DNA from: Deltaproteobacteria bacterium
GTDB taxonomy: Bacteria > Myxococcota_A > UBA9160 > UBA4427
Length of the DNA: 43,621 nt
Assembly: GCA_002719955.1 (NCBI GenBank)
Contig: PBFW01000058.1
Coordinates: 1-43,621, forward strand
Direction: 5' to 3'
Shown: positions 6,614 to 15,663 of the stretch, one piece after another
How the letters are laid out: the number at the start of each line of letters is the position of its first letter
How positions within the stretch are numbered: the first letter of the stretch is position 1
Notes under the pieces: model-generated
What the model saw: only the letters and a program-made list of their open reading frames with translations
What the model was told of the DNA's origin: nothing
The model's database searches: none
Translations under genes and position numbers: made by a program

Positions 6614-9166
6614 ATGCGTCGTTTTCACTGGCTTCTTGGCGTGTACCTGGTGGCGATCGTCGTCTCCCGGCTCTCGATCATCGCGAGCGGGACATCCGAC
6701 GACGTGCCGATCGATCTTCCCAATGGGATGCACGCGGCGGCGATCCTGCCCTTCGACGGGTCGGGGGAGGTACATGGGAAGGTCCGTCTCGCGTATCGAA
6801 CCCAGGGGTCGAAATCGGCCGAGGCGGTCGTGTTCCTGCACGGGAGCCCTGGGTCACTCCAGGACTTCGCCTCACTCGGGGATCTCCTCGGGCCCGATCG
6901 CTATGTGATCGTTCCGGACATGCTCGGATTTGGTCGTTCGGAACGGTCTGTGCCCGACTTTTCATTCGTCGCACAGGCCGCTGCACTCCTTCAACTCTTC
7001 GATCAGCTTGGTGTCGAGCGCGTCCATCTCGTCGGGTTCAGCTGGGGCGGCGGCGTGGCGATCGAGCTGCTTGCTCGGGCACCGGAGCGCATCGTTTCGC
7101 TCGTCATGGTCTCCGCGATCGGGGTGCAGGAACTCGAGCTTTTGGGGCGCTTCGAGCTCAATCGTCTGGTACACGCCTTCCAGCATGCGCTGGTCATCGG
7201 CCTCGATTGGGCTCTTCCTCATTTCGGTCTGCTCTCGCAGGGTCCCGGTGGCGCCGGTTTTTCGCGCAGCTTTCTCGACTCCGACCAGCGACCGATGCGC
7301 GCGAGGCTCGAACGCTTCACGGGCCCCATGCTGATCGTTCACGGCCGCGACGATTTCCTGGTTCCAGCGAGTGCTGCGCGGGAGCACCATCGGCTGGTAC
7401 CCCAGAGCGAGATCGTCTGGGTCGACGGTGGCCACCTCGTCTTGTGGAGCCATCCGGGCGAGGTGGCTCGGGCGCTTAAAGATTGGCTCACGCGTGCGGA
7501 TACCGGCACCCTTCCGTTGCGTCGGGACGCGACGCCAGATCGCCTCGCGGAGGCCGCACGCGAATTCGATCGTCGCCTGGCGGGCCCCCAGGATGGCCTG
7601 GGTTGGATCGTCTTCTTTCTGCTCGTATTCGTCGCTTCGATGGTGAGCGAAGATCTCACCTGCGCCGGCGTCGGGTTAATGGTCGCGACGGGGCAGGTCG
7701 GTTTCGCGGGGGCGGTTGCCGCCTGCGTCTTTGCGCTCGTGGTCGGGGATCTCGTGCTCTACGGGGGCGGGCGAATCATTGGACCCCCGCTCCTGCGCTG
7801 GCTCGGGCGCGAGTCGGAGGAGGTCGGTCCGATCGGCGAGCGCCTTCACGCGAAGGGGGGGCTCGTGATCCTTCTGGGCCGATTCGTGCCGGGTGCGCGA
7901 CTGCCCACCTATGTCGCAGCGGGTGCGCTCGGTTATCCGGTTCTGCGTCTTGTGTTCTGGTTGGTTCTCGCCGCGGCGATCTGGGCTCCGGTTCTCGTCG
8001 GCGTCACCGCCGTGGGGGGCCGTGCGCTCGAGATGCAGAACGCGTCTGCGGGAAGATCGATCCTACTCGGGACAGCGTTCATCCTGGCGATCGCACTCGC
8101 GGCACGCATCCTGCCCCGTCTCGTGACCCACCGCGGTCGAAGGCTCACGCTCGCTCGCTGGAGACGCCTGCGGCGCTGGGAGTTCTGGCCGATCGGGGCG
8201 ATCTACGGACCCTTGATCCCGAGCTTTGTGGCGATGGCGCTGCGGCACGGATCGGTTCGTCTTCCGACCCTCGTCAACCCTCCGATTCCAGGCGGCGGGC
8301 TGGCGGGGGAGTCGAAGGCGGCGATCGGGCGCGCGCTCGCGGGGATTCCCGGACACGCGATCGAGACCGAGCTCCTCGAATCGGGCTCCGTCGAGGCTCG
8401 CTTTGCCTGCGTACTCGACTTGATGGCGCGCTTCGATCTGGACTATCCGATTGTTCTCAAACCGGATGTCGGGGATCGCGGTCGGGGGGTATTGATCGCG
8501 GAGGATCAGGCGGCGGTGCGCGAGTACCTCGAAAAGAACGAGGGACGTGTACTCGCGCAGGCCTATGTGCCGGGCGAGGAGTTCGGAATCTTCTACGTGC
8601 GCATGCCTGGCGAGCCGAGGGGTGAGATCTTCTCGCTCGCCCGAAAAGTCCCGCGATTCGTCACGGGCGATGGGGTGCACTCACTCGAGGGGCTGATCCT
8701 CGACGACGAGATCTGTCTGCCGATGGCCGAGAAGCTGTTGCGACTCAATCGCGATCGACTCGCCGACATTCCCGCACGGGGAGAACGCGTGCGCGTCACG
8801 CAGCTCGGGACACATTCCCTCGGCTGTCGATTCTTGGTGGGTGAGGATCTTCGCAGCGATGTGCTCGAGGCCGCCATCGATCGGCTCAGCCAGGCCGCGG
8901 GTCTCGACTTCGGGCGCTACGACGTTCGCGCGCCGAGCGAGGCCGCGCTCGGTCGCGGGGAGTTCAAGATCGTCGAGTTCAATGGTCTCACCGGAGAGGC
9001 CGCGCATCTCTATGATCCGCGTTACGGATTGTTGGCGGGGCTTCGGATCCTGCGTGAGCAGTGGCGCCGCGCCTTCGAAATCGGTGCAGCCCACCGTACG
9101 GCGGGACGCCGTCCGCTCTCGTGGCGAAAGATTGCGCGTCTCGTTCGAGACGCCCGCGCCGCGTAG
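6614..9166 (+). CDS. Three-part fusion: alpha/beta hydrolase, DedA/VTT membrane domain, ATP-grasp domain
   Basis: 850 residues in one uninterrupted frame. A hydrophobic N-terminus (about 5-25) precedes an alpha/beta-hydrolase domain (about 60-295) with oxyanion motif HGSPG (76-80), nucleophile elbow GFSWGG (S143), acid at HGRDDF (D246 or D247) and His in GGH (H274). Residues about 330-505 form several membrane helices with the DedA/VTT motif GRFVPGARLPTYVAAGALG (422-440). From about 565 to 815 lies an ATP-grasp-like domain: DYPIVLKPDVGDRGRGV (610-626), QAYVPGEEFGIFY (649-661) and a metal-binding end FKIVEFNGLTGEA (784-796). DedA proteins include lipid flippases, so a membrane-lipid or envelope role is plausible but inferred. 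The ATG at 6614 has only a weak ribosome site. The gene diverges from the ornithine-lipid operon. Confidence 0.85.
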   Translation: MRRFHWLLGVYLVAIVVSRLSIIASGTSDDVPIDLPNGMHAAAILPFDGSGEVHGKVRLAYRTQGSKSAEAVVFLHGSPGSLQDFASLGDLLGPDRYVIVPDMLGFGRSERSVPDFSFVAQAAALLQLFDQLGVERVHLVGFSWGGGVAIELLARAPERIVSLVMVSAIGVQELELLGRFELNRLVHAFQHALVIGLDWALPHFGLLSQGPGGAGFSRSFLDSDQRPMRARLERFTGPMLIVHGRDDFLVPASAAREHHRLVPQSEIVWVDGGHLVLWSHPGEVARALKDWLTRADTGTLPLRRDATPDRLAEAAREFDRRLAGPQDGLGWIVFFLLVFVASMVSEDLTCAGVGLMVATGQVGFAGAVAACVFALVVGDLVLYGGGRIIGPPLLRWLGRESEEVGPIGERLHAKGGLVILLGRFVPGARLPTYVAAGALGYPVLRLVFWLVLAAAIWAPVLVGVTAVGGRALEMQNASAGRSILLGTAFILAIALAARILPRLVTHRGRRLTLARWRRLRRWEFWPIGAIYGPLIPSFVAMALRHGSVRLPTLVNPPIPGGGLAGESKAAIGRALAGIPGHAIETELLESGSVEARFACVLDLMARFDLDYPIVLKPDVGDRGRGVLIAEDQAAVREYLEKNEGRVLAQAYVPGEEFGIFYVRMPGEPRGEIFSLARKVPRFVTGDGVHSLEGLILDDEICLPMAEKLLRLNRDRLADIPARGERVRVTQLGTHSLGCRFLVGEDLRSDVLEAAIDRLSQAAGLDFGRYDVRAPSEAALGRGEFKIVEFNGLTGEAAHLYDPRYGLLAGLRILREQWRRAFEIGAAHRTAGRRPLSWRKIARLVRDARAA

Positions 9167-9197
9167 TGCATGGGAGCGTCGTGATGAGTGAAGCGAT

Positions 9198-11648
9198 TCA
9201 GTTGATCGCGCCGCTCGCCATCAGGTGGGCGACCTCCTCCGGGCTGAAGTCGAGCTCTTGCGAGAGGATTTCAAAATTCTCGCCGCCGATCAGGGGGGCG
9301 GCGAAGCGTGGGCCATGATCGTATCCACTCATGCGGAATTGGTGGCCGCTATAGGGGACGCGGCCCATCTCGGAGTGAGCGACCTCTCGCTGGAAGCCGC
9401 GGTGGAGGTATTGCGGATCGCTCGCGAGGTCGCTGCTGCGTTGGACATGGCCGGCGGGTATACCGGCACTCGTGAGCGCATGCATCGCCTCACGCGGTTT
9501 CCGCTCGCGGGTCCAGCGCGAGAGCGCATCGTCGATCCGGTCATGCGCCGCGAGTCGGCCGGCGACCTCATCGAGTTCGGGCGAACGGGCCCACTCCGGG
9601 TCACCCAATACGTGACGAAGGGCCCCCCACTGTGCATCGGTCTCGACGGCGACCGCGCACCACTCGTCCTCGCCAGCGCAGGGGTAGACGCCCTGGGGCG
9701 CGGCGTCGAGCGAGCGGTTTCCGTTTCGCGTGAAATGCAGGTCGGTCGTCTGGCGGGCGATCATTTCGGGCGCCAGGAATTGAAGGGCTGCCTCCATCTG
9801 CCCCACATCGATATGCTGGCCTTCGCCGGTGCGCCGTCTGTGATCGAGTGCGGCGAGCAACGTCGTCGTGAGAAAGCGTGGAGCGATCGTGTCGGTATAG
9901 GCATTCCATGGACCGACGGGCGCACGATCCGGCCACCCCGTCAACTCGAAGAAACCGGCGACGCCCGCCGCGTGGTAACCGAAGCCCGCCATCGAGGCGA
10001 AGGGGCCGGTCTGGCCCATCAGACAGGTGCTGACGACGATGACGCTCGGGTTGGCGATGCGAGCGGCTTCGTATCCGATTCCCAGCCGATCCGCCGTACC
10101 CGGCGTGAAACTTTCGAGTACGACATCCGCCCAGGCGAGCAGCCGTTGCGAGACCGGATGGGATCGCTCGTGCTTCATGTCGAGGGTGAGACTTCGCTTC
10201 GAGGTGTTGAACTCGCCGTAGAATTGTGATCGATTCCAACCGGCCTCATCGCCCTTGTAGGGCCCCGCCGTTCGCAGATTGTCGGCCCGGGTGGAGGACT
10301 CGATCCGGATTACGTTGGCACCGTGATCCGCGAGGTATTTGCCGGAGATGGGCCCGACCCCGACCCAGCTGAAATCCGCGACCTTGAGACCTTCGAGGGG
10401 AAGGGATTTTTTCGCCGATCCGGTCTCCCTCTCCGCTCGCAGGGGGCACCGTTTGCGTGGGGCGTTCTCGAGTTCGGCGAGAATCTCCTTCGTGTGCTCG
10501 CCGAGCAGCGGGGCGCGGGTGCGAATTTCGATCGGGGTCTTCGATAGGCGCGCGAAGGCGCCGGGGGCGCGCGCCGTCTGCCCGCTGGGCAGTTCGATCA
10601 CGCACAGAGCGTTGCGATCCTTGAGCTGCTCGAATTCGAATAGATCATCGAGGCTCATGATGGGGGCGATCGTCGCGCCGATCTCGAGTGCGGGCCGGAA
10701 GAGCTCTTGTTTGGTTCGGGTCGCGAAGAAGCGGTCGAGCGTTTCCGTCAGCTCCTCAATCGGGATCTCGAACTCGCCGCCGCGGAAGATCCGATAGTCG
10801 TAGGATTTCCAGAGCTCGCGGTCGATCCAGGCCGAGTCGACCGTGCCCGATTCTTGCAGCCACGGCAAGAGCTTTCGAGTCAGCGCGCCGAGCCCGAGTG
10901 CGACGACATGGCCGTCCTTCACGGGATGGACGAGGGGAAGCCAGCGCGGACCGATCTGCAGGACGGATCCGTCTCGCTGATAGTCGAAGCCCTGAATCGC
11001 GTGCGCCGTCATGCCATTCAACATGGTCCAGGTCATCGCACTCTGGGCAGAGATGTCGACGAAGACGCCGCGTCCCGTGGTGCGGACCCGGGCGTGGCCG
11101 ATCATCGCCGCGATCGCCGCCTCCGCCCCGGCATGTCGCCAGGCCTGGGGGATGCTGAGCCGAATCGGGGCGCGATCCGCCTCGCCCTGAAGCGATACCG
11201 GGCCGCCGAGAGCGGCGATCGTGAGGTCCGCGGCGGGTAGATTCGCGTGGGGGCCACCGACACCGAAGGGCGTTACCCGGACGTGAACGAGCTGCGGGTT
11301 GGCTTCGAAGAGCCTTTCGGAAACGAGGCCCGCTTCGTCGAGCAGGCTGGGTGGCCCCGAGTCGATCAGGAAATCGGCGCCTTCGATCAGAGCGAGGAAC
11401 GTGCGCCTGGCTGTCTCGCTCGTGAAATCGAGCTCGATCGAACGCTTGTTGCGGTTATACGCCGCGAAGCTCAGGCTGCGCTCGGAGTTCGCGCCATCGC
11501 CGAGCAGGGGGCCCGCGCGTCGGGCTTCGCTGCCGCCCTCGGGTTCGACCCGCACGACATCCGCGCCGAGATCGCCGAGCATCATGCCGGCGATCTGGCC
11601 CCGGACGTCGGTCAGATCGAGGACCCGATAGGGGGCGAGCAGGCTCAT
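9198..11648 (-). CDS. CaiB/BaiF CoA-transferase family III, tandem double-domain protein
   Basis: 816 residues, twice the normal length of about 400. Family III CoA-transferases move CoA between acids through an aspartyl-CoA thioester. Domain one (about 5-395) begins YRVLDLTDVRGQIAGMMLGD and has candidate catalytic D198 in GRGVFVDIS. Domain two (about 417-816) begins LEGLKVADFSWVGVGPISG and has D614 in GEGQHIDVGQ. Both halves thus keep the key aspartate, so the protein resembles a family III heterodimer or dimer fused into one chain. The start is ATG at 11648 with a weak ribosome site. It lies 16 bases after the NTF2-like gene and is probably co-transcribed with it. The acid substrate is unknown. 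Confidence 0.9.
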   Translation of the reverse strand: MSLLAPYRVLDLTDVRGQIAGMMLGDLGADVVRVEPEGGSEARRAGPLLGDGANSERSLSFAAYNRNKRSIELDFTSETARRTFLALIEGADFLIDSGPPSLLDEAGLVSERLFEANPQLVHVRVTPFGVGGPHANLPAADLTIAALGGPVSLQGEADRAPIRLSIPQAWRHAGAEAAIAAMIGHARVRTTGRGVFVDISAQSAMTWTMLNGMTAHAIQGFDYQRDGSVLQIGPRWLPLVHPVKDGHVVALGLGALTRKLLPWLQESGTVDSAWIDRELWKSYDYRIFRGGEFEIPIEELTETLDRFFATRTKQELFRPALEIGATIAPIMSLDDLFEFEQLKDRNALCVIELPSGQTARAPGAFARLSKTPIEIRTRAPLLGEHTKEILAELENAPRKRCPLRAERETGSAKKSLPLEGLKVADFSWVGVGPISGKYLADHGANVIRIESSTRADNLRTAGPYKGDEAGWNRSQFYGEFNTSKRSLTLDMKHERSHPVSQRLLAWADVVLESFTPGTADRLGIGYEAARIANPSVIVVSTCLMGQTGPFASMAGFGYHAAGVAGFFELTGWPDRAPVGPWNAYTDTIAPRFLTTTLLAALDHRRRTGEGQHIDVGQMEAALQFLAPEMIARQTTDLHFTRNGNRSLDAAPQGVYPCAGEDEWCAVAVETDAQWGALRHVLGDPEWARSPELDEVAGRLAAHDRIDDALSRWTRERKPREAMHALTSAGIPAGHVQRSSDLASDPQYLHRGFQREVAHSEMGRVPYSGHQFRMSGYDHGPRFAAPLIGGENFEILSQELDFSPEEVAHLMASGAIN

Positions 11649-11664
11649 CGCCCGATCGATTCGA

Positions 11665-12051
11665 CTACTGGTCCGCCGAGAAGATCCGTTCGACGAAGCG
11701 CCAGCCGCCCCCGGTCCTCGTCAGTGTGTCCCGATATCGGCCGGTGACGATGACCTTGTACTCGGGGCCCGCGAGATAGCCAATCAGGAAGGCCGACCCC
11801 GTGGCCGCTTCAGCGTCTCCGTCGACGACGATATTCGTCGCGTCGTGTCGCATGAGCGGCATGGCTTTGTGGGTCTGGGTGCCGAATTCGGCGATGGCCT
11901 CATGACCTTCGAGCAGGCCGTTGCCGGGATCAAAGACGCCTTCCGGAACGAAACAGCCCCCGAATGCCTTGCCGTCGCCGGTGTCGATGGCGGTGTTGTA
12001 GCGCGAGTAGAGCTGGAGGATTTCAGTGGTGTCGTCGGTCGTGAGGGCCAT
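11665..12051 (-). CDS. SnoaL/NTF2-like fold protein
   Basis: 128 residues with the cone-shaped NTF2-like pattern: an N-terminal helix (TEILQLYSRYNTAIDTGDGKAF), CFVPEGVFD, the G-H-E-A-I helix, and C-terminal strands ending in GRYRDTLTRTGGGWRFVERI. The family includes SnoaL-like cyclases, dehydratases and isomerases as well as non-enzymatic members; H49 of EGHEAIAEF and the strands place it in the SnoaL_4-like group, but the reaction cannot be read from sequence. The start is ATG with AAGGAAG upstream, next to a G-rich tract. It precedes the CoA-transferase by 16 bases, so a role in the same degradation pathway is likely. Confidence 0.8.
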   Translation of the reverse strand: MALTTDDTTEILQLYSRYNTAIDTGDGKAFGGCFVPEGVFDPGNGLLEGHEAIAEFGTQTHKAMPLMRHDATNIVVDGDAEAATGSAFLIGYLAGPEYKVIVTGRYRDTLTRTGGGWRFVERIFSADQ

Positions 12052-12502
12052 TGGGGGGCTTCCTTTTTTGGGGGGGGCTCTGGCGTTCTCGGAGCGGTCG
12101 ATCGGTCGAGTGACAGGAAGACCCTACGTGATGTCGAGCCGCGCGCAAGCGACCCGGAGGCTCGCATCCGTGGGTGCCGGAGAGCCGCTCTCCTTCGATC
12201 TCCGCCGGGGGAAGCGGTGACGGATCGTCGAGCGGATTCGCGTGCGCGGCCGGGGGGGGCCATCGTCATGAGAGAAACGAGCGTTGTTCGGACGAGCTTG
12301 TCCCGACGGGCCGAAGGTGGCTATTTCGCGGCGCCGCGGGCTCGGCGATCGCGGGATCCCGGAGATTCGCAGACCGGATTGTCCCATCGATCGAGGTCGC
12401 GCTATAACCCCGACCAAACGCGTTGGGCGCGGGCGAATATGTCCCATGCCTCGGATCTCCCCTGGCGCGCTCAGGCGCGTGAGGCGAGCGGAGGAGCGAT
12501 AG
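12052..12502. other. 451-base divergent intergenic region upstream of purE
   Basis: It holds poly-G/poly-T runs near 12060-12085, upstream of the NTF2-like gene, and a candidate purE promoter around 12379-12408. No convincing gene was seen on either strand, although several frames are open because of high GC. Confidence 0.4.
12379..12408 (+). promoter_or_regulatory. Candidate promoter for purEK
   Basis: TTGTCC (12379-12384) and TATAAC (12403-12408) are separated by 18 bases, about 95 bases before the purE start. The -10 is a good sigma70-type match in an otherwise GC-rich stretch. No PurR-like operator was recognised. Confidence 0.35.
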
Positions 12503-13012
12503 ATGGCGAAGGACGACCCGGCTCTGGTGGGCATCGTGATGGGCTCGGCCTCCGACTGGCCGACGATGGAGAACGCGGCGATCGTCCTGGAGGCGCTCGA
12601 GATTCCGCATGAGACGCGCGTCGTCTCCGCGCATCGAACACCCGACCTGCTCTTCGAATATGCCGAGACCGCGGCCGAACGCGGTCTTCGGGCCATCATC
12701 GCTGGAGCCGGCGGTGCCGCCCACCTTCCGGGCATGCTCGCGGCGAAGACCTGGGTGCCCGTGCTGGGTGTTCCGATCGAGAGCAAGGCGCTCAGCGGCA
12801 TGGATTCGCTTCTCTCGATCGCCCAGATGCCGGGTGGCGTTCCGGTTGGGACCCTCGCGATCGGAAAATCGGGGGCGAAGAACGCCGCCCTGCTGGCGGC
12901 CGCGATGATCGCGACAACGGATACGGGTGCGCGGAAGCGACTCGAGGAGTGGCGTGCACAGCAGACTGCGGATGTGCTCGCCAACCCGGACCCGTCGAAG
13001 GCCACGCGTTAG
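12503..13012 (+). CDS. purE: N5-carboxyaminoimidazole ribonucleotide mutase, class I PurE
   Basis: 169 residues, normal for class I PurE, which converts N5-CAIR to CAIR in purine synthesis. Visible motifs are [14 protein letters not shown] (substrate phosphate loop), VVSAHRTPD with catalytic H44, [16 protein letters not shown], and [20 protein letters not shown]. The start is ATG with GGAGGAG seven bases upstream. purK follows 64 bases later, which with the PurE sequence points to the bacterial PurK/class I PurE route rather than direct AIR carboxylation. Confidence 0.97.
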   Translation: MAKDDPALVGIVMGSASDWPTMENAAIVLEALEIPHETRVVSAHRTPDLLFEYAETAAERGLRAIIAGAGGAAHLPGMLAAKTWVPVLGVPIESKALSGMDSLLSIAQMPGGVPVGTLAIGKSGAKNAALLAAAMIATTDTGARKRLEEWRAQQTADVLANPDPSKATR

Positions 13013-13076
13013 GTGAGGGCGATTCTTTCTCACGCGTTCGAATGATCGCGGTGACCATATAGGGAGTTCGGGTTCG

Positions 13077-14183
13077 ATGAAGGTCGGGATTCTCGGCGGT
13101 GGGCAGCTCGGACAGATGTTGGCCGATGCAGCGAGCAAGCTCTCGGTCGAGACGCTCGTGCTGGATCCGAAACCCGATGCGGTCGCCGGCCGGATCACTC
13201 GGCTCATCACGGCCGATTGGGTGGACCCCGCGGCCCTCGACCAACTCGCAGCTTGTGACGTTGTGACCTACGAGTTCGAGAATGTTCCGGCCGCCGCCGT
13301 CGAGAGATTGAGCGCCGTCGCGCCGGTTCACCCCTCGCCCGAGGCGCTCGCCTGCTCCGGTGACCGCATCGTCGAGAAGGATCTATTTCGCGAGCTGGGC
13401 ATCGAGACGGCGCCCTTCGTCGCGGTCGATGCTCGTGAGGACCTCGATCGCGGGGTCGAGAAGATCGGACTCCCCGCGATTCTCAAGACGCGGCGCTTCG
13501 GGTATGACGGGAAGGGACAAGCCCTCCTGCGAGACGCCACCGACGTGGACGCGGCCTGGGAAATTCTGGGCGGGCAGGCGCTGATCCTCGAGGGGTTCGT
13601 CCCCTTCGACCGGGAGGTCTCCGTGCTGGCGGCGCGCGGACGTGACGGCGAGATGCGTTATTGGCCCGCGACCGAGAATGTTCATGTCGACGGCATCCTC
13701 CACATTTCCCGCGCGCCGGCGCCAGAGGTTTCGGATGCGTTGCTCGCGTCTGCGGTCGCGGGTCTCGAGGCGGTGATGGCGCGACTCGATTATGTCGGCG
13801 TCCTGGTCGTCGAGTTCTTCCAGCTCGGCGACCGATTGGTCGCGAACGAGATGGCCTGCCGCGTGCACAACTCGGGCCACTGGACGATCGAGGGTGCCTC
13901 GGCGAGCCAATTTGAGAACCATATGCGCTCGGTGGTAGGCCTATCTCTGGCACCGACGGAGACTGCGGGTTTTGCGGCCATGATCAATCTGGTGGGGGAA
14001 ATCCCGACGCTCTCTCCGCTCGAGGAGAAATCGAATATCCATCTCCATGTGTACGGGAAATCCTCGGCGCCGGGCCGAAAGCTCGGACACGTGACGGTGG
14101 TCGCCGATTCGAGAGAGGCGCTCGAGGAGCGCATTCGAGAAGTCCTCGAGGTCGTTGGAGACCGGGCCGCCGCTTCGACTTGA
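13077..14183 (+). CDS. purK: 5-(carboxyamino)imidazole ribonucleotide synthase PurK
   Basis: 368 residues. PurK uses ATP and bicarbonate to convert AIR to N5-CAIR, the substrate of the adjacent purE product. The N-terminal pre-ATP-grasp fold shows VGILGGGQLGQML. The ATP-grasp domain has PAILKTRRFGYDGKGQ, ILEGFVPFDREVSV and the conserved VEFFQLGDRLVANEMACRVH with HNSGHWTIEGA. The start is ATG with AGGGAG upstream. It is convergent with the monooxygenase gene that ends 34 bases beyond it. Confidence 0.96.
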   Translation: MKVGILGGGQLGQMLADAASKLSVETLVLDPKPDAVAGRITRLITADWVDPAALDQLAACDVVTYEFENVPAAAVERLSAVAPVHPSPEALACSGDRIVEKDLFRELGIETAPFVAVDAREDLDRGVEKIGLPAILKTRRFGYDGKGQALLRDATDVDAAWEILGGQALILEGFVPFDREVSVLAARGRDGEMRYWPATENVHVDGILHISRAPAPEVSDALLASAVAGLEAVMARLDYVGVLVVEFFQLGDRLVANEMACRVHNSGHWTIEGASASQFENHMRSVVGLSLAPTETAGFAAMINLVGEIPTLSPLEEKSNIHLHVYGKSSAPGRKLGHVTVVADSREALEERIREVLEVVGDRAAAST

Positions 14184-14217
14184 ATGCATGATTCCGCCTG
14201 CGGTCGCCCCCTCCCCC

Positions 14218-15663
14218 CTAGCGCGCGGCCGATTCGAATGCGCTCGCATCGACGGCGTTCATTCGTCTCTCGTATTCTCCCATGTTATGCGGCCACTGGG
14301 TCACGATCCGCCCCGAAGGGCTCTTGTAATAGCCAAGACAATTTGCCTGCCAGACGTCGACGCCGTCGATATCCTTTTGGATGGCGTCGTTATAGGCTTC
14401 CGTGGCTGCGGGGGTGGCCTCTAGCCAGGCGAGCCCCTCTGTCTCGATGCGCTCGATCTGTCGGATGGCAAACGCGACCTGGTGCTCGATCATTTCGAGG
14501 ATCGATCCGTTATTTGTGTTCGGCCCGTACATCATGAAGAGATTCGGGAAATGCGGGACCATCGTCCCCAGGAAGGCGTACGCCCCCTCGCTCCAGGCCT
14601 CCTCGAGCCGCGCGCCCTCACGCCCCGTTACATCGATCGCCGACAGGTATCGTGTCGTGTCGAAGCCCGTGGCCAGGATCAGTGTGTCGACTTCGCGTAG
14701 CTTGCCGTCCGCGGTGACGACGCCCTTGGGGTCGATTCGCTCGATCGAATCCGTCACGAGTTCAACGTTCGGCCGATTGAAGGTCGAGTAGAAGTTATTC
14801 GAGAGGAGGGGGCGTTTGCAGCCATAGGGATGGTCCGGTGTGAGCTTGCGCCGGGTCTCCGGATCCTCGACCTCGCTGATGGCGTCGCGGCCGGCCTGGT
14901 CCGAGGCCGCCAGCAACTCGTCGTTGTCGAAAGTGAGGACGGGCTCGATCTCCTTGTAGATCTCCCTGCGCATCTCGTAGACGAGTTCGGGCTGATTGCG
15001 AAAGATGTCGATCTGTTCCTGGCTGAAAGGGGTGTCCGCTTTGGGCAGCACCCAGTTGGCCGTTCGCTGGTAGAGATCGACCTGGTCAGCTCGTTTGGCG
15101 ATTTCGGGAACGAATTGCACAGCGCTGGCGGCGCTTCCGATGACCGCCACCCGTTCGCCCGTGACGTCGTGATCCTCCCGCCAGCGAGCGGAATGGAAGC
15201 GGGTGCCTTCGAAGGCATCGAGGCCCGGAATATCCGGGTAGTTGAGTTCGTTGAACATGCCGAGTGCGCTCAACAGAATCCGCGCCTCGTAGATCTCACC
15301 GCTTTCGGTGGTGACGCGCCAGGCGGATTCCGAGTCGATCCATTCCGCTTTTGCGACCTCGGTTTCGAGACGAATATGCGGAAGCAGACCATGCTTCTCC
15401 GCGCATTGCTCGAGATAGGTCAGGATCTCGGCTTGCGGCGAGAAGGGTCGTGGCCAGTCGAGCCGGCAGTCGAAGGAAAAGGAATAGAGGTGGGAGGGAA
15501 CATCGCACGCCGCACCGGGATAGCGATTGTGATACCAGGTCCCGCCTACACCAGCGGCCTTTTCGAGAATCACGAAGTCCTCACGACCCGACTCCTTGAG
15601 TTTGATGCCCGAGCAGAGGCCGCCGGGGCCGGCTCCGATGACGAGATATTCGTGTCGAATCAT
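14218..15663 (-). CDS. Flavin monooxygenase with Baeyer-Villiger fingerprint
   Basis: 481 residues. The FAD-binding motif GAGPGG is at 10-15 and GTWYHNRYPGAACD at 41-54. The complete BVMO fingerprint F-x-G-x3-H-x3-W is present as FEGTRFHSARW (151-161), and the NADPH-type second nucleotide motif is RVAVIGSAASA (171-181). Such enzymes use FAD, NADPH and oxygen to insert oxygen beside a ketone; the substrate is unknown. The frame runs open upstream, but the ATG at 15663 starts just before the FAD motif and overlaps the sulfotransferase stop by ATGA (15660-15663), implying translational coupling. It is third in a DUF3237 > sulfotransferase > BVMO operon. Confidence 0.9.
   Translation of the reverse strand: MIRHEYLVIGAGPGGLCSGIKLKESGREDFVILEKAAGVGGTWYHNRYPGAACDVPSHLYSFSFDCRLDWPRPFSPQAEILTYLEQCAEKHGLLPHIRLETEVAKAEWIDSESAWRVTTESGEIYEARILLSALGMFNELNYPDIPGLDAFEGTRFHSARWREDHDVTGERVAVIGSAASAVQFVPEIAKRADQVDLYQRTANWVLPKADTPFSQEQIDIFRNQPELVYEMRREIYKEIEPVLTFDNDELLAASDQAGRDAISEVEDPETRRKLTPDHPYGCKRPLLSNNFYSTFNRPNVELVTDSIERIDPKGVVTADGKLREVDTLILATGFDTTRYLSAIDVTGREGARLEEAWSEGAYAFLGTMVPHFPNLFMMYGPNTNNGSILEMIEHQVAFAIRQIERIETEGLAWLEATPAATEAYNDAIQKDIDGVDVWQANCLGYYKSPSGRIVTQWPHNMGEYERRMNAVDASAFESAAR

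Noticed and set aside
5755..7479. Long plus-strand open frame of about 570 codons
   Set aside because: It crosses olsB (antisense), the intergenic gap and the fusion gene in a second frame; composition is Arg/Gly-rich without domains.
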